Numbered from the stretch's first letter, positions 40,147 to 49,040 are shown. The stretch: DNA of 64,000 nucleotides from Fimbriimonadaceae bacterium (GCA_020850355.1 JADZEX010000034.1:62001-126000), one strand, 5' to 3'. The notes: generated by a model not told the origin, from the sequence alone. Numbers and translations are program-made.

Positions 40147-41748
40147 GCTGCGGTCGATGGGCACCTGGCGCCAGCCGTCACGCCGGATCCGGTCGTCCAC
40201 CGCGGGACTCGGGGTGAGGTAGACCGTCACCAGGTAGAACCGCTGGTCGAGAGGTATCTCCACGACGGTCGCCGTCGCGGGCAGTTCCGCGCGGAAGCCG
40301 TCCCAGGTGCCGAAGGTGCGGTAGAGCGAGTCGATCGGGTAGCTGGCCGGCCGCTCGTCGACTGGCCGCGCCCAGGGGTGGCCAACCACCAGGTGGACCT
40401 GCCGGCGCAGCAGGTAGGGGATGTCGCTAACCTTCTGATGGCCCGGCTTGCGGTCGACGGTGTGCCCCTCGCGGGCGACCCAACGGTCGTTCAGGCCGAG
40501 CATGTCGATGAACGTGAAGGGGGCGTAGTAGGGCACCGCGCCGGCAGCGGTGATCGCAAAGGTCACCGGCCCGTAGGGCTCGAACCACTGCGCCAGGCCG
40601 CGGCCGATGTCCGGCCAGTTGGCGTCCGGGCGGGTGATGGCGTCGTGCAGGTCGGGCAGCGGGTCGACGCCGGGGACGCGGTCGAGGCCACGGTCGTAGA
40701 AGACGTCGTGGTGGGCGATGCCGAGCAGCCAGGTCGCCAGTAGCGCCAGCCGCACCGGCCGACTCACCAGCGGGCCCCAGAGCGGTGCCAGCAGCACCAC
40801 CGTCAGCAGCGGCAGCACCGGCACCAGCAGGCGGAACTCCATGAAGTCGCCGCCGACCTTGATGAGGTAGGCGCACCAGGCCAGCAGGAAGAGCGCCAGC
40901 GCGCGGAGCGTGGGCTGCGCCGGCTGCCGCCAGCGGACGCTGCCGAGCGCCACCAAGAGGTGCGGCCAGAGCCAGTAGACCTGCAGGAAGCCGTAGACGA
41001 AGAGCGCGCCGCGGACCACGGCGATCCGGCCAGCCGCCTTGGCGTAGTAGGTGTTCGGCAACAGGTCGCCGTAGTAGCTGTACTTCCAGGCCAGCCACGG
41101 TGCGATCAGCAGGATGAACGGCCCCAGGGCGGCGGCCCAGGCCCGCGGTCCGCGCAGTCGCGGCAGCACGCTGACGGCCAGCGCCAGCAGCAGCAGCGCG
41201 GAGTCGGGCCGGGTCAAGAGGGCCGCCGCGCCGACCAACGACAGCCCCAGCAGGCCCCGCGGCGACCAGGCCCGCTGGCGGTGGGTGACCCAGAGCGCCG
41301 CCGCGAGGGCAAACCAGAGCGCCTGCAACGGCGTCTCCAGCCCGCCGGTGGCGTACCGGTGGAAGGTGCTGTTGAGCCCCAGCAGGACCACCGCCACGGT
41401 CGCCCGCCGCGGGCAGCCGAGCACCTCGCGGGCGGCGACCCAGGCCGCCGGCAGCGTCAGGGCGTAGGCCAGCAGGCCCAGCACCTGGCTCCACACCACG
41501 GGCTCGGCGCCGAGCTTCAGGCCGGCTGCCAGCAGCACCACCCACAGGAAGTTGGTGTACCCCTCGACCCGCTCACCCGGGTTGAAGACCAGGCCGTGCC
41601 CGGCCACCCAGTTGGCGGCGTAACGGTACGAGATGAAGGCATCGTCTTGCACAAAGCGGCGGGCCCAGGCGAGCGCCAGCAGTCCCACCCAGAGCGCCAC
41701 CAGGAGCCCGGGCCGGACGCCCCGCGGGGCGGGCTCAGCCGCTGGCAT
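40111..41748 (-). CDS. GT-C fold membrane glycosyltransferase (arabinofuranosyl/mannosyl-transferase-like)
   Basis: This 545-residue polytopic protein starts at ATG 41748, 14 bases inside the ArsR gene. An N-terminal helix is followed by the extracytoplasmic loop FVQDDAFISYRYAANWVAG, where the DD pair is the presumed catalytic/metal site of GT-C enzymes. The next part, GLVFNPGERVEGYTNFLW, is typical of the AftB-like/LafI-like group. About ten more hydrophobic segments follow, then a soluble C-terminal domain of about 150 residues. It should transfer a sugar from a polyprenyl-phosphate donor outside the membrane. Acceptor unknown. Confidence 0.82.
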   Translation of the reverse strand: MPAAEPAPRGVRPGLLVALWVGLLALAWARRFVQDDAFISYRYAANWVAGHGLVFNPGERVEGYTNFLWVVLLAAGLKLGAEPVVWSQVLGLLAYALTLPAAWVAAREVLGCPRRATVAVVLLGLNSTFHRYATGGLETPLQALWFALAAALWVTHRQRAWSPRGLLGLSLVGAAALLTRPDSALLLLALAVSVLPRLRGPRAWAAALGPFILLIAPWLAWKYSYYGDLLPNTYYAKAAGRIAVVRGALFVYGFLQVYWLWPHLLVALGSVRWRQPAQPTLRALALFLLAWCAYLIKVGGDFMEFRLLVPVLPLLTVVLLAPLWGPLVSRPVRLALLATWLLGIAHHDVFYDRGLDRVPGVDPLPDLHDAITRPDANWPDIGRGLAQWFEPYGPVTFAITAAGAVPYYAPFTFIDMLGLNDRWVAREGHTVDRKPGHQKVSDIPYLLRRQVHLVVGHPWARPVDERPASYPIDSLYRTFGTWDGFRAELPATATVVEIPLDQRFYLVTVYLTPSPAVDDRIRRDGWRQVPIDRSSAEASLPHAAD

Positions 41749-42112
41749 GTGGAGCAGTCTCAAGCTGCCGGGCGGCGGCCAGACTGCCCGGCACCAGGCC
41801 GGAGCAGCAGGCAGCGTACAGCGCCGTCGGCCCGGTGGCGCCCGGCCGGCCGAGATGCTGCCGTAGCCAGTCCTGCAAGTTGGCGAGGGTCTCGCGGTCG
41901 AGCGAGTAGAAGACCCAGCGCCCGATCCGTTCGCTCCGTAGCAGGCCGGCCTCCTTGAGCACCTTGAGGTGCGTCGAGATGTTGGCCTGGGTCGTGCCGA
42001 GCTGTTCGAGCAGTTCGGCGACACAGGTCTCGCCACGGGCGCCGAGGACTTCCAACAGGCGCAGCCGCAACGGGTCGCCGAGGGCCCTCAAGACCAAGGT
42101 CGGATCGTCCAT
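41735..42112 (-). CDS. ArsR/SmtB family transcriptional regulator
   Basis: This 125-residue winged-helix protein starts at ATG 42112 with GGAGGG 5 bases upstream. The core LRALGDPLRLRLLEVLGARG, then CVAELLEQLGTTQANISTHL and KVLKEAGLLRSERIGRWVFY, is a textbook ArsR domain. The Cys in ETCVAEL stands where ArsR has metal-binding ELCVCDL, and the C-terminus has a Cys pair (AACCSG), so thiophilic metal or redox sensing is possible. It overlaps the glycosyltransferase start by 14 bases, and both are transcribed away from the GH5-like gene. Confidence 0.9.
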   Translation of the reverse strand: MDDPTLVLRALGDPLRLRLLEVLGARGETCVAELLEQLGTTQANISTHLKVLKEAGLLRSERIGRWVFYSLDRETLANLQDWLRQHLGRPGATGPTALYAACCSGLVPGSLAAARQLETAPHASG

Positions 42113-42197
42113 TGCTCCCTCCCCACGGCCCGCCCAGGTGGGCTTCGCAAGACGCCTGCCAACAGCTTACCACACCAGCCAAACAGCGCGCCAGCGC

Positions 42198-42226
42198 TTG
42201 CGGCCGGTGCTGCGGCACGGTACCAT
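42198..42226 (+). promoter_or_regulatory. Candidate promoter for the GH5-like gene
   Basis: TTGCGG (42198-42203) and TACCAT (42221-42226) are 17 bases apart. Transcription would start near 42233, just before GGAGAG and GTG 42247. Confidence 0.45.
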
Positions 42227-42246
42227 CGCAACTGCTGGAGAGCCCT

Positions 42247-45147
42247 GTGAAGTTCCGCCTATGGTGGCTGGCCCTGCCCCTGACCGCCTGCGCTGGCGCG
42301 CCGCTGGCGCCAACCTGGCACTCCAGCGGCGGGCTCGACGAGCTCCGCGGCGACGGCGCCCTGCTGCTCACCAACGCCGGCCTGAGCATCGCCACGCCGG
42401 GCTGGACCGCCAACGCCAACCAACGGGCCGCGACCGGCTGCCGCCAGGAGTCCGCCGGCCCGGCCCGCCTCACGGCCGGCACCCTGCGTGAGGGCGACCT
42501 CGTGGCCGGCTATCGCCAGACGGTGCGCCCGGCGGGCGACGGCTGGCTGTACGACCTGGAGCTCACCCCGACTCGCGCCACGGCGGTGGCGGCGGTGCTC
42601 TGGCGGGCGATCCTGCCACTCGACGCAGCCGCCGGCGGGCAATGGCTGCTGGCCGGCGGCGACGGCCTGCAGCGGCAGGGATTCCCGTCCGCCAGGCCAG
42701 AGACCTACGTGCTGGCCAACTCCGCCACGCCGCGCTGGATCGGCTGGCTCGGCCCCCGCGGCGGGCTGAAGATCACCCCCTTGGCGGGTTTCGAGCGGGT
42801 CCAGTTGCAGGACAATCGGCAATGGGACTCCCCGCAGTTCGAGTTCCAGCTCTATGCCGCGGCCGGCGGGCGCCTCGACCCGGCCCGGCCGCTGCGGCTG
42901 CAGTGGCGCCTCGATCCCTTGTCGGGGGCTTCCTTGGCCCAGGAGGAGCAGGCGATGGCCGCGACTCGCGTGTCGTTCAAGCAGGCGGCGCCGCTGGCGA
43001 TCCGCGGTGTTCAGCTCAGCCGCCCGGAGGTCCCGCGGTACGCTCGGCTGGAGCTGCGGCTGGACCTCACGGCGACCTACGACAACCCCTTCGATCCTGC
43101 CGAGATCAACGTGCAGGGCGAGTTCCGCGGCCCCGGCGGCGAACTCCTGCGCGTGCCGGGATTCCTCTACCAGCCGTGCGCGCGACAGCTCGTCGGCGGC
43201 GAGCAGATCACGCCCAGCGGCCCGCCGGAGTGGCGGCTGCGGTTCGCGCCGCCCACGGTCGGCGCCTGGCAGTACGCGCTGACCGCCACCGACCGCAGCG
43301 GCACGGTCAGCGGGCCGCGGGGGCAGTTCACCTGCACCGCGTCGCCGGCGCCGGGCTTCGTGCGGATCAGTCGCGACGACCCGCGCTACTTTGCCTTCGA
43401 CAACGGCGCGCCCTACTTCGCCATCGGCGCCAACGTCTGCTGGCCGGGCAGCCGCGGCACCTTCGACTACGACGACTGGTTCCCGGCCTATGCCCGCGCG
43501 GGCGGCAACTACGCGCGCCTTTGGATCGGTCCCTTCGACGCCTTCACCCTCGAACGCCAGGCCCAGGAAGGGCGCGAGGACAGCGGGCTGGGGCGCTACG
43601 ACCAGCGCAACGCCTGGCGCCTGGACTACGTGCTGGAGCTGGCCGAGCAGCAGGGGCTGTACCTGATGTTCTGCGCCGAGAGCTTCAACGCCCTGCGCAG
43701 CCGGCCGCCCTACCACACCTGGCAGACCTACCCCTACAACGCCGCGCTCGGGGGTCCGTTGGCCGAACCGCAGCAGTTCTTCACCGACCCGGCCGCCCGC
43801 CGCTGGTTCCAGAACCGACTGCGCTACCTGGTCGCCCGTTACGGCTACTCGCCGCACGTGATGTCGTGGGAGTACTGGAACGAGGTCGACATCATCGACC
43901 GTTATGTCAGCGCCGAGGTCACGGCCTGGCACCAGGAGGTCAGCCGCTACGTTCGGGCGCTGGACCCCTGGAAGCACCTGCAGACCACCAGCTACGCCAA
44001 CAGCGCGGCCGACCCGGCGGTCGATGGGCTGCCGGAGATGGACTACACCCAGACCCACAACTACGGTGCCCGTGACACGGCCGTCACCCTGACGCAGTGG
44101 GCGCGGCGGAAGCGGGCTTTCGACAAGCCGCACTACGTCGGCGAGTTCGGCCTCGATGCCGGCGGCGCGGGCGCCGACCGCGACCCGGGTGGCGACAGCC
44201 TGCACGACGGCCTCTGGGCCACGCTGGCCGCGGGCGATGCCGGGGTCGGCATGTTGTGGTGGTGGGACAGCTATATACACCCCAAGAACCTCTACGGCGA
44301 GTACGCCGCGATCCAGCGTTTCGTCGCCGGGATCGACTTCGGCCGCGCCGGGTTGCAGCCGGCCGGCGATCTCAAGCTGAGCTGGGTGACGACCCCCACC
44401 GAACCGACCTGGAGCGACCTGCCGCTAACCGGTACCAGCAGCAGTTGGGAGGCCTCGCCGGCCAACCAGCCGCGGACCCTGGTGGTCCGGCCGACCGGCG
44501 CGGTGCAGGGCCTGACCGACCTCAGCGCCGTGCAGCACGGCGTGCGCAACCACCCCGCGCTGCACAACCCGGTGACCTTCGACATCGAGTTCGCCCGGGC
44601 CGGCCGCTTCGAGGTCGTCGTGCGCGGGGTCTCGGGCTACGGTGGCGCCGCGCTGGAGGTCAAGCTCAACGACGCCGTGGTGCTGGCCAAGGAGTTCGCC
44701 GACACCAACCCCGCGGGCAAGCACGAGACCCTGACCGAGTACAACGGCCGCTACGCGGTCGAGGTGCCGGCCGGGCGACACAAGGTCACTGTGGAGAACA
44801 CCGGCGCGGACTGGTTCTTCGCGGAGTACCTGCTGCCGGCGTATCTCGCGGTGGCGGCGCCGCCGTTGCGGGCGCAGGGCATGCAGGGGCCCGAGCTGGC
44901 CTTCTGCTGGGTGACCCACACCCTCCACACCTGGTCACGGATTCACGAACACGGCGCCCCGCCCGCCGCGGCCCCCACCCGCCTGCACTGGCCGCTGCCG
45001 CCCGGCCGCTGGCGGGTCGAGACCTGGGACACCCGGCAAGGCGCCGTGCAGGCGAGTGCCGAGCTGACCGCGGCGCACGACGGACTGCTGGTGGACCTTC
45101 CCCCGCTGGCCGCCGACCTGGCATTGAAGGCGGTCCGCCTGCCGTAA
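42247..45147 (+). CDS. Secreted DUF5060/GH5-like glycoside hydrolase
   Basis: This 966-residue exported enzyme starts at GTG 42247 with GGAGAG upstream (signal MKFRLWWLALPLTACAGA). Parts: an N-terminal beta region (residues 20-240), a DUF5060-type Ig-like domain (about 290-370; EINVQGEFRGPGG, PPEWRLRFAPPTVGAWQYAL), then the GH5-like barrel from about 385 (FVRISRDDPRYFAFDNGAPY). The acid/base Glu is in EYWNEVD (E546) and the nucleophile Glu in YVGEFGLDA (E633), consistent with clan GH-A. A C-terminal carbohydrate-binding-like domain follows (FDIEFARAGRFEVVVRG). It acts on a beta-linked polysaccharide, probably a mannan, glucan or agar-like chain. Confidence 0.85.
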   Translation: MKFRLWWLALPLTACAGAPLAPTWHSSGGLDELRGDGALLLTNAGLSIATPGWTANANQRAATGCRQESAGPARLTAGTLREGDLVAGYRQTVRPAGDGWLYDLELTPTRATAVAAVLWRAILPLDAAAGGQWLLAGGDGLQRQGFPSARPETYVLANSATPRWIGWLGPRGGLKITPLAGFERVQLQDNRQWDSPQFEFQLYAAAGGRLDPARPLRLQWRLDPLSGASLAQEEQAMAATRVSFKQAAPLAIRGVQLSRPEVPRYARLELRLDLTATYDNPFDPAEINVQGEFRGPGGELLRVPGFLYQPCARQLVGGEQITPSGPPEWRLRFAPPTVGAWQYALTATDRSGTVSGPRGQFTCTASPAPGFVRISRDDPRYFAFDNGAPYFAIGANVCWPGSRGTFDYDDWFPAYARAGGNYARLWIGPFDAFTLERQAQEGREDSGLGRYDQRNAWRLDYVLELAEQQGLYLMFCAESFNALRSRPPYHTWQTYPYNAALGGPLAEPQQFFTDPAARRWFQNRLRYLVARYGYSPHVMSWEYWNEVDIIDRYVSAEVTAWHQEVSRYVRALDPWKHLQTTSYANSAADPAVDGLPEMDYTQTHNYGARDTAVTLTQWARRKRAFDKPHYVGEFGLDAGGAGADRDPGGDSLHDGLWATLAAGDAGVGMLWWWDSYIHPKNLYGEYAAIQRFVAGIDFGRAGLQPAGDLKLSWVTTPTEPTWSDLPLTGTSSSWEASPANQPRTLVVRPTGAVQGLTDLSAVQHGVRNHPALHNPVTFDIEFARAGRFEVVVRGVSGYGGAALEVKLNDAVVLAKEFADTNPAGKHETLTEYNGRYAVEVPAGRHKVTVENTGADWFFAEYLLPAYLAVAAPPLRAQGMQGPELAFCWVTHTLHTWSRIHEHGAPPAAAPTRLHWPLPPGRWRVETWDTRQGAVQASAELTAAHDGLLVDLPPLAADLALKAVRLP

Positions 45148-45167
45148 CCAGGCCTCACAGGAGCAGC

Positions 45168-46196
45168 ATCACGAACCGCGCCGCCACCCCACTCCCGACG
45201 CCAGACACCGCCTACGGCTCTGATCCGCACGGCCTGGTCTGGGCGTACCAGTTGCAGCCCGACCAGGCGGCTGTGGTCCTCGATGCCGCCACCGCGGCGC
45301 AGTGGCTGGAGGACCGCGGTGAGGGCTTCCTCTGGCTGCACTTCACGGTCGTCAACACGGCCACTGAGCCGTGGCTGCGCGAGCGGGTGGACCTGCCGGA
45401 CTCCTTCTACGAGGCGTTCCGCGGCACGGTTGGTTCCACGCGCCTCGAGCAGGACGACGAGACCCTGGTCGCGGTGCTGCACGATGTGCTGTTCGACTTC
45501 ACGTTCGATCCAGCGGCCGTCTCGGTGGTGGCCTTGGCGGTGACCCCGCGTCTGCTGGTCAGTGCGCGCCGCCGTCCGCTCCGCAGCATCGACCGGCTGC
45601 GTTCCGCGGTGCGGGCCGGCGCCAACTTCCGTTCGCCAGCCGACCTGCTGGGGCACCTGCTGCGCGACCAGGCCGACGTGCTGGTCGACATCACCCGGCA
45701 GGCCACGGCGCGGGTCGACCGCATCGAGGACCATCTGCTGGCCAACCAGGTCCCGGTCAGCCGGCGCGAGCTGGGCACCTTGCGGCGCGTGCTGGTCCGG
45801 CTGCAGCGCCTGCTGGCGCCGGAGCCGGCGGCGTTCTTCCGACTGCTCGGCCGTCCGCCGCACTGGATTCCCGCCGCCGACCTGCAGGACCTGCGGGAAG
45901 CCGCCGAGGAGTTTTCGACTGCGGTGCTCGACTCCACGGCGCTCTGCGAACGGGTCAGACTACTCCAAGATGAGCTGGCTGCGCTGGTCAGCGAGGCCAC
46001 CAATCGCACGCTCTTTGTGCTCACGGTCGTGACGGTGCTGGCCTTGCCGATCAACCTCATCGCCGGCCTCTTTGGGATGAACGTGGCTGGCATGCCCCTG
46101 GCCACCCACCCGCACGGATTCGGCTTCGTGGTGGGTGGCCTCCTGGTCTTGACGGTCGCGCTGGGGCTGTTGGCCTGGCGCCGGCAGCGCGAGTGA
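45168..46196 (+). CDS. ZntB/CorA-family divalent cation transporter with apparent AUC start
   Basis: This 342-residue protein keeps the ZntB/CorA layout: a cytoplasmic funnel (HGLVWAYQLQPD, FLWLHFTVVN), a long stalk helix, then two transmembrane helices with the pore motif GMN in GLFGMNVAGMP. There is no ATG, GTG, CTG or TTG between the in-frame stop region and residue 24 of the conserved part. The only well-placed candidate is ATC at 45168, four bases after an AGGAG at 45159-45163. TTG 45252 would remove part of the conserved N-terminal strand. It follows the GH5-like gene by 20 bases and precedes a DUF77 gene. It would move Mg, Zn or a related ion. Confidence 0.78.
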   Translation: MTNRAATPLPTPDTAYGSDPHGLVWAYQLQPDQAAVVLDAATAAQWLEDRGEGFLWLHFTVVNTATEPWLRERVDLPDSFYEAFRGTVGSTRLEQDDETLVAVLHDVLFDFTFDPAAVSVVALAVTPRLLVSARRRPLRSIDRLRSAVRAGANFRSPADLLGHLLRDQADVLVDITRQATARVDRIEDHLLANQVPVSRRELGTLRRVLVRLQRLLAPEPAAFFRLLGRPPHWIPAADLQDLREAAEEFSTAVLDSTALCERVRLLQDELAALVSEATNRTLFVLTVVTVLALPINLIAGLFGMNVAGMPLATHPHGFGFVVGGLLVLTVALGLLAWRRQRE

Positions 46197-46211
46197 CGGC
46201 AGGAGGCGACG

Positions 46212-46532
46212 ATGGTGATGGCTGAACTGGTGATCGTCCCGGTCGGCCTCGGCGAGAGCCTCAGCCGCTCGGTGGCGGCCGTCCTGCGCGAGGTCCAGGA
46301 CTCGGGGATCAGCTACCTGCTGACCCCGATGGGGACCATCCTGGAGGGCACCTGGGACGAAGTGCTGGCCGTGGTGGACCGCTGCTTCCGGCGCGCCGAG
46401 CAGCTCTCGCCGCGGATCAGCCTGAGCCTCAAAGTCGACGCCCGCGCCGGCGACGCGAGCCGCCTCGCCAGCAAGATCGCGGCGGTTCAGGAGCACCTGC
46501 CGACCCCCGCGCGGACGATTCTGGACGGCTGA
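46212..46532 (+). CDS. DUF77/MTH1187-like thiamine-binding family protein
   Basis: This 106-residue protein starts at ATG 46212 with AGGAGG 6 bases upstream. The pattern MVMAELVIVPVGLGESLSRS, then SYLLTPMGTILEGTWDEVLA and SLSLKVDARAGDASRLASKI, is the ferredoxin-like beta-alpha-beta fold of the MTH1187/YkoF group, whose members bind hydroxymethylpyrimidine or thiamine. It is 15 bases after the transporter gene, so a transporter plus ligand-binding pairing is possible. Confidence 0.88.
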   Translation: MVMAELVIVPVGLGESLSRSVAAVLREVQDSGISYLLTPMGTILEGTWDEVLAVVDRCFRRAEQLSPRISLSLKVDARAGDASRLASKIAAVQEHLPTPARTILDG

Positions 46533-46577
46533 GCGGCGGGCCTGTCACCTCGCCGCAAGATCTTTCTCGCAAAACGG

Positions 46578-46616
46578 TTGACGATTCCCGTCGGGCGGGC
46601 GTCGTTAGGGTATACA
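46578..46616 (+). promoter_or_regulatory. AT-richer upstream region with -35-like and -10-like boxes
   Basis: TTGACG (46578-46583) and TATACA (46611-46616) are good hexamers but 27 bases apart, too far for one standard promoter. A weak GCGGCG/CGCCGC stem at 46533-46556 precedes them. This local dip in GC is the only one near the sigma-factor operon and likely holds its promoter. Confidence 0.3.
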
Positions 46617-46644
46617 AGGGTAGCAACCTGCGGAGTACGCGGCC

Positions 46645-46743
46645 ATGAAGCGCTTTGGAACCTGGGCCTGGGTGCTGTTGGTGATGGTGTTGGCGGCCCT
46701 GCCGTTGTTGGCCGAGGGCGTCGACATCGTGAGTGGTGGATAG
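46645..46743 (+). CDS. Small hydrophobic peptide upstream of the sigma-like factor
   Basis: This is a 32-codon reading frame starting at ATG 46645 (MKRFGTWAWVLLVMVLAALP, then LLAEGVDIVSGG), ending at TAG 46743. GGAG lies 9 bases upstream. It has a Lys/Arg start, a single hydrophobic helix and a possible signal-peptide-like end. It sits 27 bases before the sigma-like gene and may be co-transcribed. It is too short for family assignment and could be a leader, an exported signal or a toxin-like peptide. Whether it is translated is uncertain. Confidence 0.4.
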   Translation: MKRFGTWAWVLLVMVLAALPLLAEGVDIVSGG

Positions 46744-46770
46744 GGCGTGACCACCCCCAGGAGACCGCCG

Positions 46771-47448
46771 ATGCAACCAAGCGATTTCCTCCGCGCGCAA
46801 CGCGCCACTCAGGATCTCTGGCCCCGCCGCCTGCTGCAGACGCTGCGCGCGGGCCTCGATCCGGCCGAAGCCGAGGACTGGCTGCCGGAGTTCCGCCGCC
46901 GCTTCCGCAACCGCGTGCCCGACTTTGCGGGCGCCGGCCTGTTCGCGACGCTCTGTACCGTAGAGGGGCTCGAGCCAGGCGAGTTGGCCGACCTGCTGCT
47001 GGGCCACGTCTTCATGGCCCTGACGCGCAACCAGCCGCGCGAAGACGCGGCCTTCGTCGATTACGTCAAGCGCTGCGTGCGTTCGGCGGCGGTGACGCTG
47101 CGGCGGCAGTCGCTCGACAGCATCCATCGCGCGGCTGTGCGCGACGGCGAGCTGCAGATCCTCAGCCTCGATGAGCAGCCCGGCCTGGTGGAAGCGCTGG
47201 CCGGCGACGATCCCGAGGCGGCCGCCGAGCTGTCGGGGCAGCGCGCCGTGGTCTACCTGCTGGACCAGGCCGACCGCGACGGCGAGCGGGAGAACGTCGA
47301 GATCGTGCTCCGCAGCACGCTGGAAGACATCGCCCTGGCCGAGATCGCCCGCGAGCGGGGCGTCTCGCGGCAGGCCGTGCAGAAGCGCTTCCAGCGCGGG
47401 GTGCAGTACCTCCGGCAGCATGGCGAGGCCTTCGGGGTGGCCGGGTGA
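46771..47448 (+). CDS. Sigma-70-like regulatory factor
   Basis: This is a 225-residue protein starting at ATG 46771 with AGGAG 7 bases upstream; a GTG at 46747 lies before the box. The C-terminus carries a sigma region-4-like helix-turn-helix: DIALAEIARERGVSRQAVQK and a basic recognition helix (RFQRGVQYLRQHG). The middle (LLLGHVFMALTRNQPREDAA to FVDYVKRCVRSAAVTLRRQS) resembles region 2 of ECF-type sigma factors only loosely. It may be a divergent ECF sigma or another DNA-binding regulator. The next gene starts within its stop (GTGA), so it is coupled to a TPR protein. Confidence 0.6.
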   Translation: MQPSDFLRAQRATQDLWPRRLLQTLRAGLDPAEAEDWLPEFRRRFRNRVPDFAGAGLFATLCTVEGLEPGELADLLLGHVFMALTRNQPREDAAFVDYVKRCVRSAAVTLRRQSLDSIHRAAVRDGELQILSLDEQPGLVEALAGDDPEAAAELSGQRAVVYLLDQADRDGERENVEIVLRSTLEDIALAEIARERGVSRQAVQKRFQRGVQYLRQHGEAFGVAG

Positions 47449-48116
47449 GCGAGCCACGCGATGTGCTGGGGCTGCACCTGGTGCAGTCTGGCCAGACCCG
47501 GCCGGCGCTGCGCCGGGTGCGCGACCAGCTCCGCGCTGCCGACGCGCTGATCACCGTTGAGCGCGAAGCCGCCGAGCCCGGCGCCGTGGCCGACCTCCGC
47601 CGGCGGGCCGAGCAACTGCTGCGCGAGTCGCGCTACGAAGAGGCCGAGGAGGCCTTCCTCGACAGCATCGACGCCGGCCTGGCGGTCGACTGGTTCCCCT
47701 GGCAGGCCGCCATCAACCTGGTCAACTGCCAGCGCTTCCTGGCCCGCCGCGACGACGCTGCGGCGACCGCCGGGCAACTGCAGGAGATGTACGCCGAACA
47801 GCCGGCGCATCCGATCACGTACCTGCTGGCCACCCAGCGCGGCGCCATCGCGGCGGACCGCTATGCCGACAGCGGCCACCCCGACGACGCGGCCGAGGCG
47901 TTGCACTGGGCGCAGACGGCCTACGACTGGCAGATCACGCAGCGCCAGGCGGCCGATGCGCTGCGCGCCTACAACCTGCTGGTGGCCCTGCTGCGCTGCG
48001 ACCGCCGGGCCGAGGCGCTGGCAGTCCACGAGCGCCATCGCGATGACGACGGGTTCACCACCTGGTGCCGCCAGGGCGACCAGGCCGGGCCTATCGCGCG
48101 CCTGCTGGCTGGCTGA
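47445..48116 (+). CDS. TPR-like protein coupled to the sigma-like factor
   Basis: This 223-residue protein starts at GTG 47445 inside the sigma-like gene's stop. It is all-helical: DLRRRAEQLLRESRYEEAEE, AINLVNCQRFLARRDDAAA and AAEALHWAQTAYDWQITQRQ are typical TPR-like helix pairs (A, G/L, Y, A/P spacing). No membrane segment is present, so it is not a classical transmembrane anti-sigma. It could bind the sigma-like factor in the cytoplasm, a guess based on the coupled start only. Confidence 0.65.
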   Translation: MSEPRDVLGLHLVQSGQTRPALRRVRDQLRAADALITVEREAAEPGAVADLRRRAEQLLRESRYEEAEEAFLDSIDAGLAVDWFPWQAAINLVNCQRFLARRDDAAATAGQLQEMYAEQPAHPITYLLATQRGAIAADRYADSGHPDDAAEALHWAQTAYDWQITQRQAADALRAYNLLVALLRCDRRAEALAVHERHRDDDGFTTWCRQGDQAGPIARLLAG

Positions 48117-48122
48117 GCCGCC

Positions 48123-48989
48123 TCAGAACGGGAACAGCCGCTGCCGTGCCTCGGCGGTCAGCGGGGCGCCGTACTCGCACACTTCAAACACCTCGGCGCA
48201 CTGCACCTGGTTACCGCGCTGGTCTCCGTAGTGGGCCACCAACTCGCTGCGAAAGCGGTTCGCGCTGGCTGCCGAGCGGTTCTTGACGCGTTCGCGGATC
48301 CAGGCCCGCCGCGCCGCGTCGCCTTCCGGCACCGTGGTCCCGCGGGCCAGCCACTCGTAGACCTGCGACTCGTGGGCGTGCAGCATGTCGCCCTTCGAGT
48401 CGATCACCGCGTCGATGTCGACGACCACGTCGGGGCTGAAGGGCAGCGGCTTCTGGAAGGAGTCCTCGGTGTAGAGAATCACCGGCATCCGGCTCAGCAC
48501 CGGCGTCGTGGCGCAGAGGTTGGGGACGGTCAGCAGGTAGCTGGCGTCCTGCACCAGTTGTCCGGTGTAGCGGTGATCGGGGTGGTAATCCCACGGCCGG
48601 TGCGTCAACAGCAGGTCGGGGGCAAAGCTGCGGATCGCTCGAATGAAGGTCTCGCGGTGCTCCAACGACGGCACCAGGCAGCCGTCGTGGATGTCGAGCG
48701 TCTCGTAGCGCACGCCGATCGCCTCGCCCGCGGCGCGGCACTCGGCGGCGCGGCGGACCGCCAGGGGACCGCCCCCCTGCAGATGATGCCCGGCGTCGCC
48801 GTTGGTGGCGCTCAGGAAGAAGACCTCGCAGCCCAGCTCGCGCCACAGCTTGCCGCAGCCACCGGCCCGGAAGTCGCAGTCGTCGGGGTGCGCGCCGATC
48901 ATCATGATCCGCGGCGCCGGGCCGTCCCAGCGACCCTCGGCATCGAGCCGCCGACCGGTGATCATCCGACTGCCCGGCGAATCCGCCAT
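48123..48989 (-). CDS. PIG-L family N-acetylglucosaminyl deacetylase-like
   Basis: This 288-residue protein starts at ATG 48989 with GGAG 7 bases upstream. The Zn site AHPDDCDF (about residue 33) and the distal His in HRPWDYHPDHRYTG (about 143) are both present, as in MshB/BshB-like deacetylases. PIG-L proteins remove acetyl groups from GlcNAc conjugates. In this type of genome many copies exist, often in sugar-catabolic clusters. It is convergent with the TPR gene, six bases away, and divergent from the VapBC array. Confidence 0.88.
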   Translation of the reverse strand: MADSPGSRMITGRRLDAEGRWDGPAPRIMMIGAHPDDCDFRAGGCGKLWRELGCEVFFLSATNGDAGHHLQGGGPLAVRRAAECRAAGEAIGVRYETLDIHDGCLVPSLEHRETFIRAIRSFAPDLLLTHRPWDYHPDHRYTGQLVQDASYLLTVPNLCATTPVLSRMPVILYTEDSFQKPLPFSPDVVVDIDAVIDSKGDMLHAHESQVYEWLARGTTVPEGDAARRAWIRERVKNRSAASANRFRSELVAHYGDQRGNQVQCAEVFEVCEYGAPLTAEARQRLFPF

Positions 48990-49040
48990 CCCTCGTCTCC
49001 GGACGTTGCGTTCGCGCCTTGCCCGCGGGCTCCTGCCCCA

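Noticed and set aside
46578-46616. TTGACG and TATACA as one vegetative promoter
   Set aside because: They are 27 bases apart; no pair with 16-18-base spacing was found here. Kept only as a low-confidence region.
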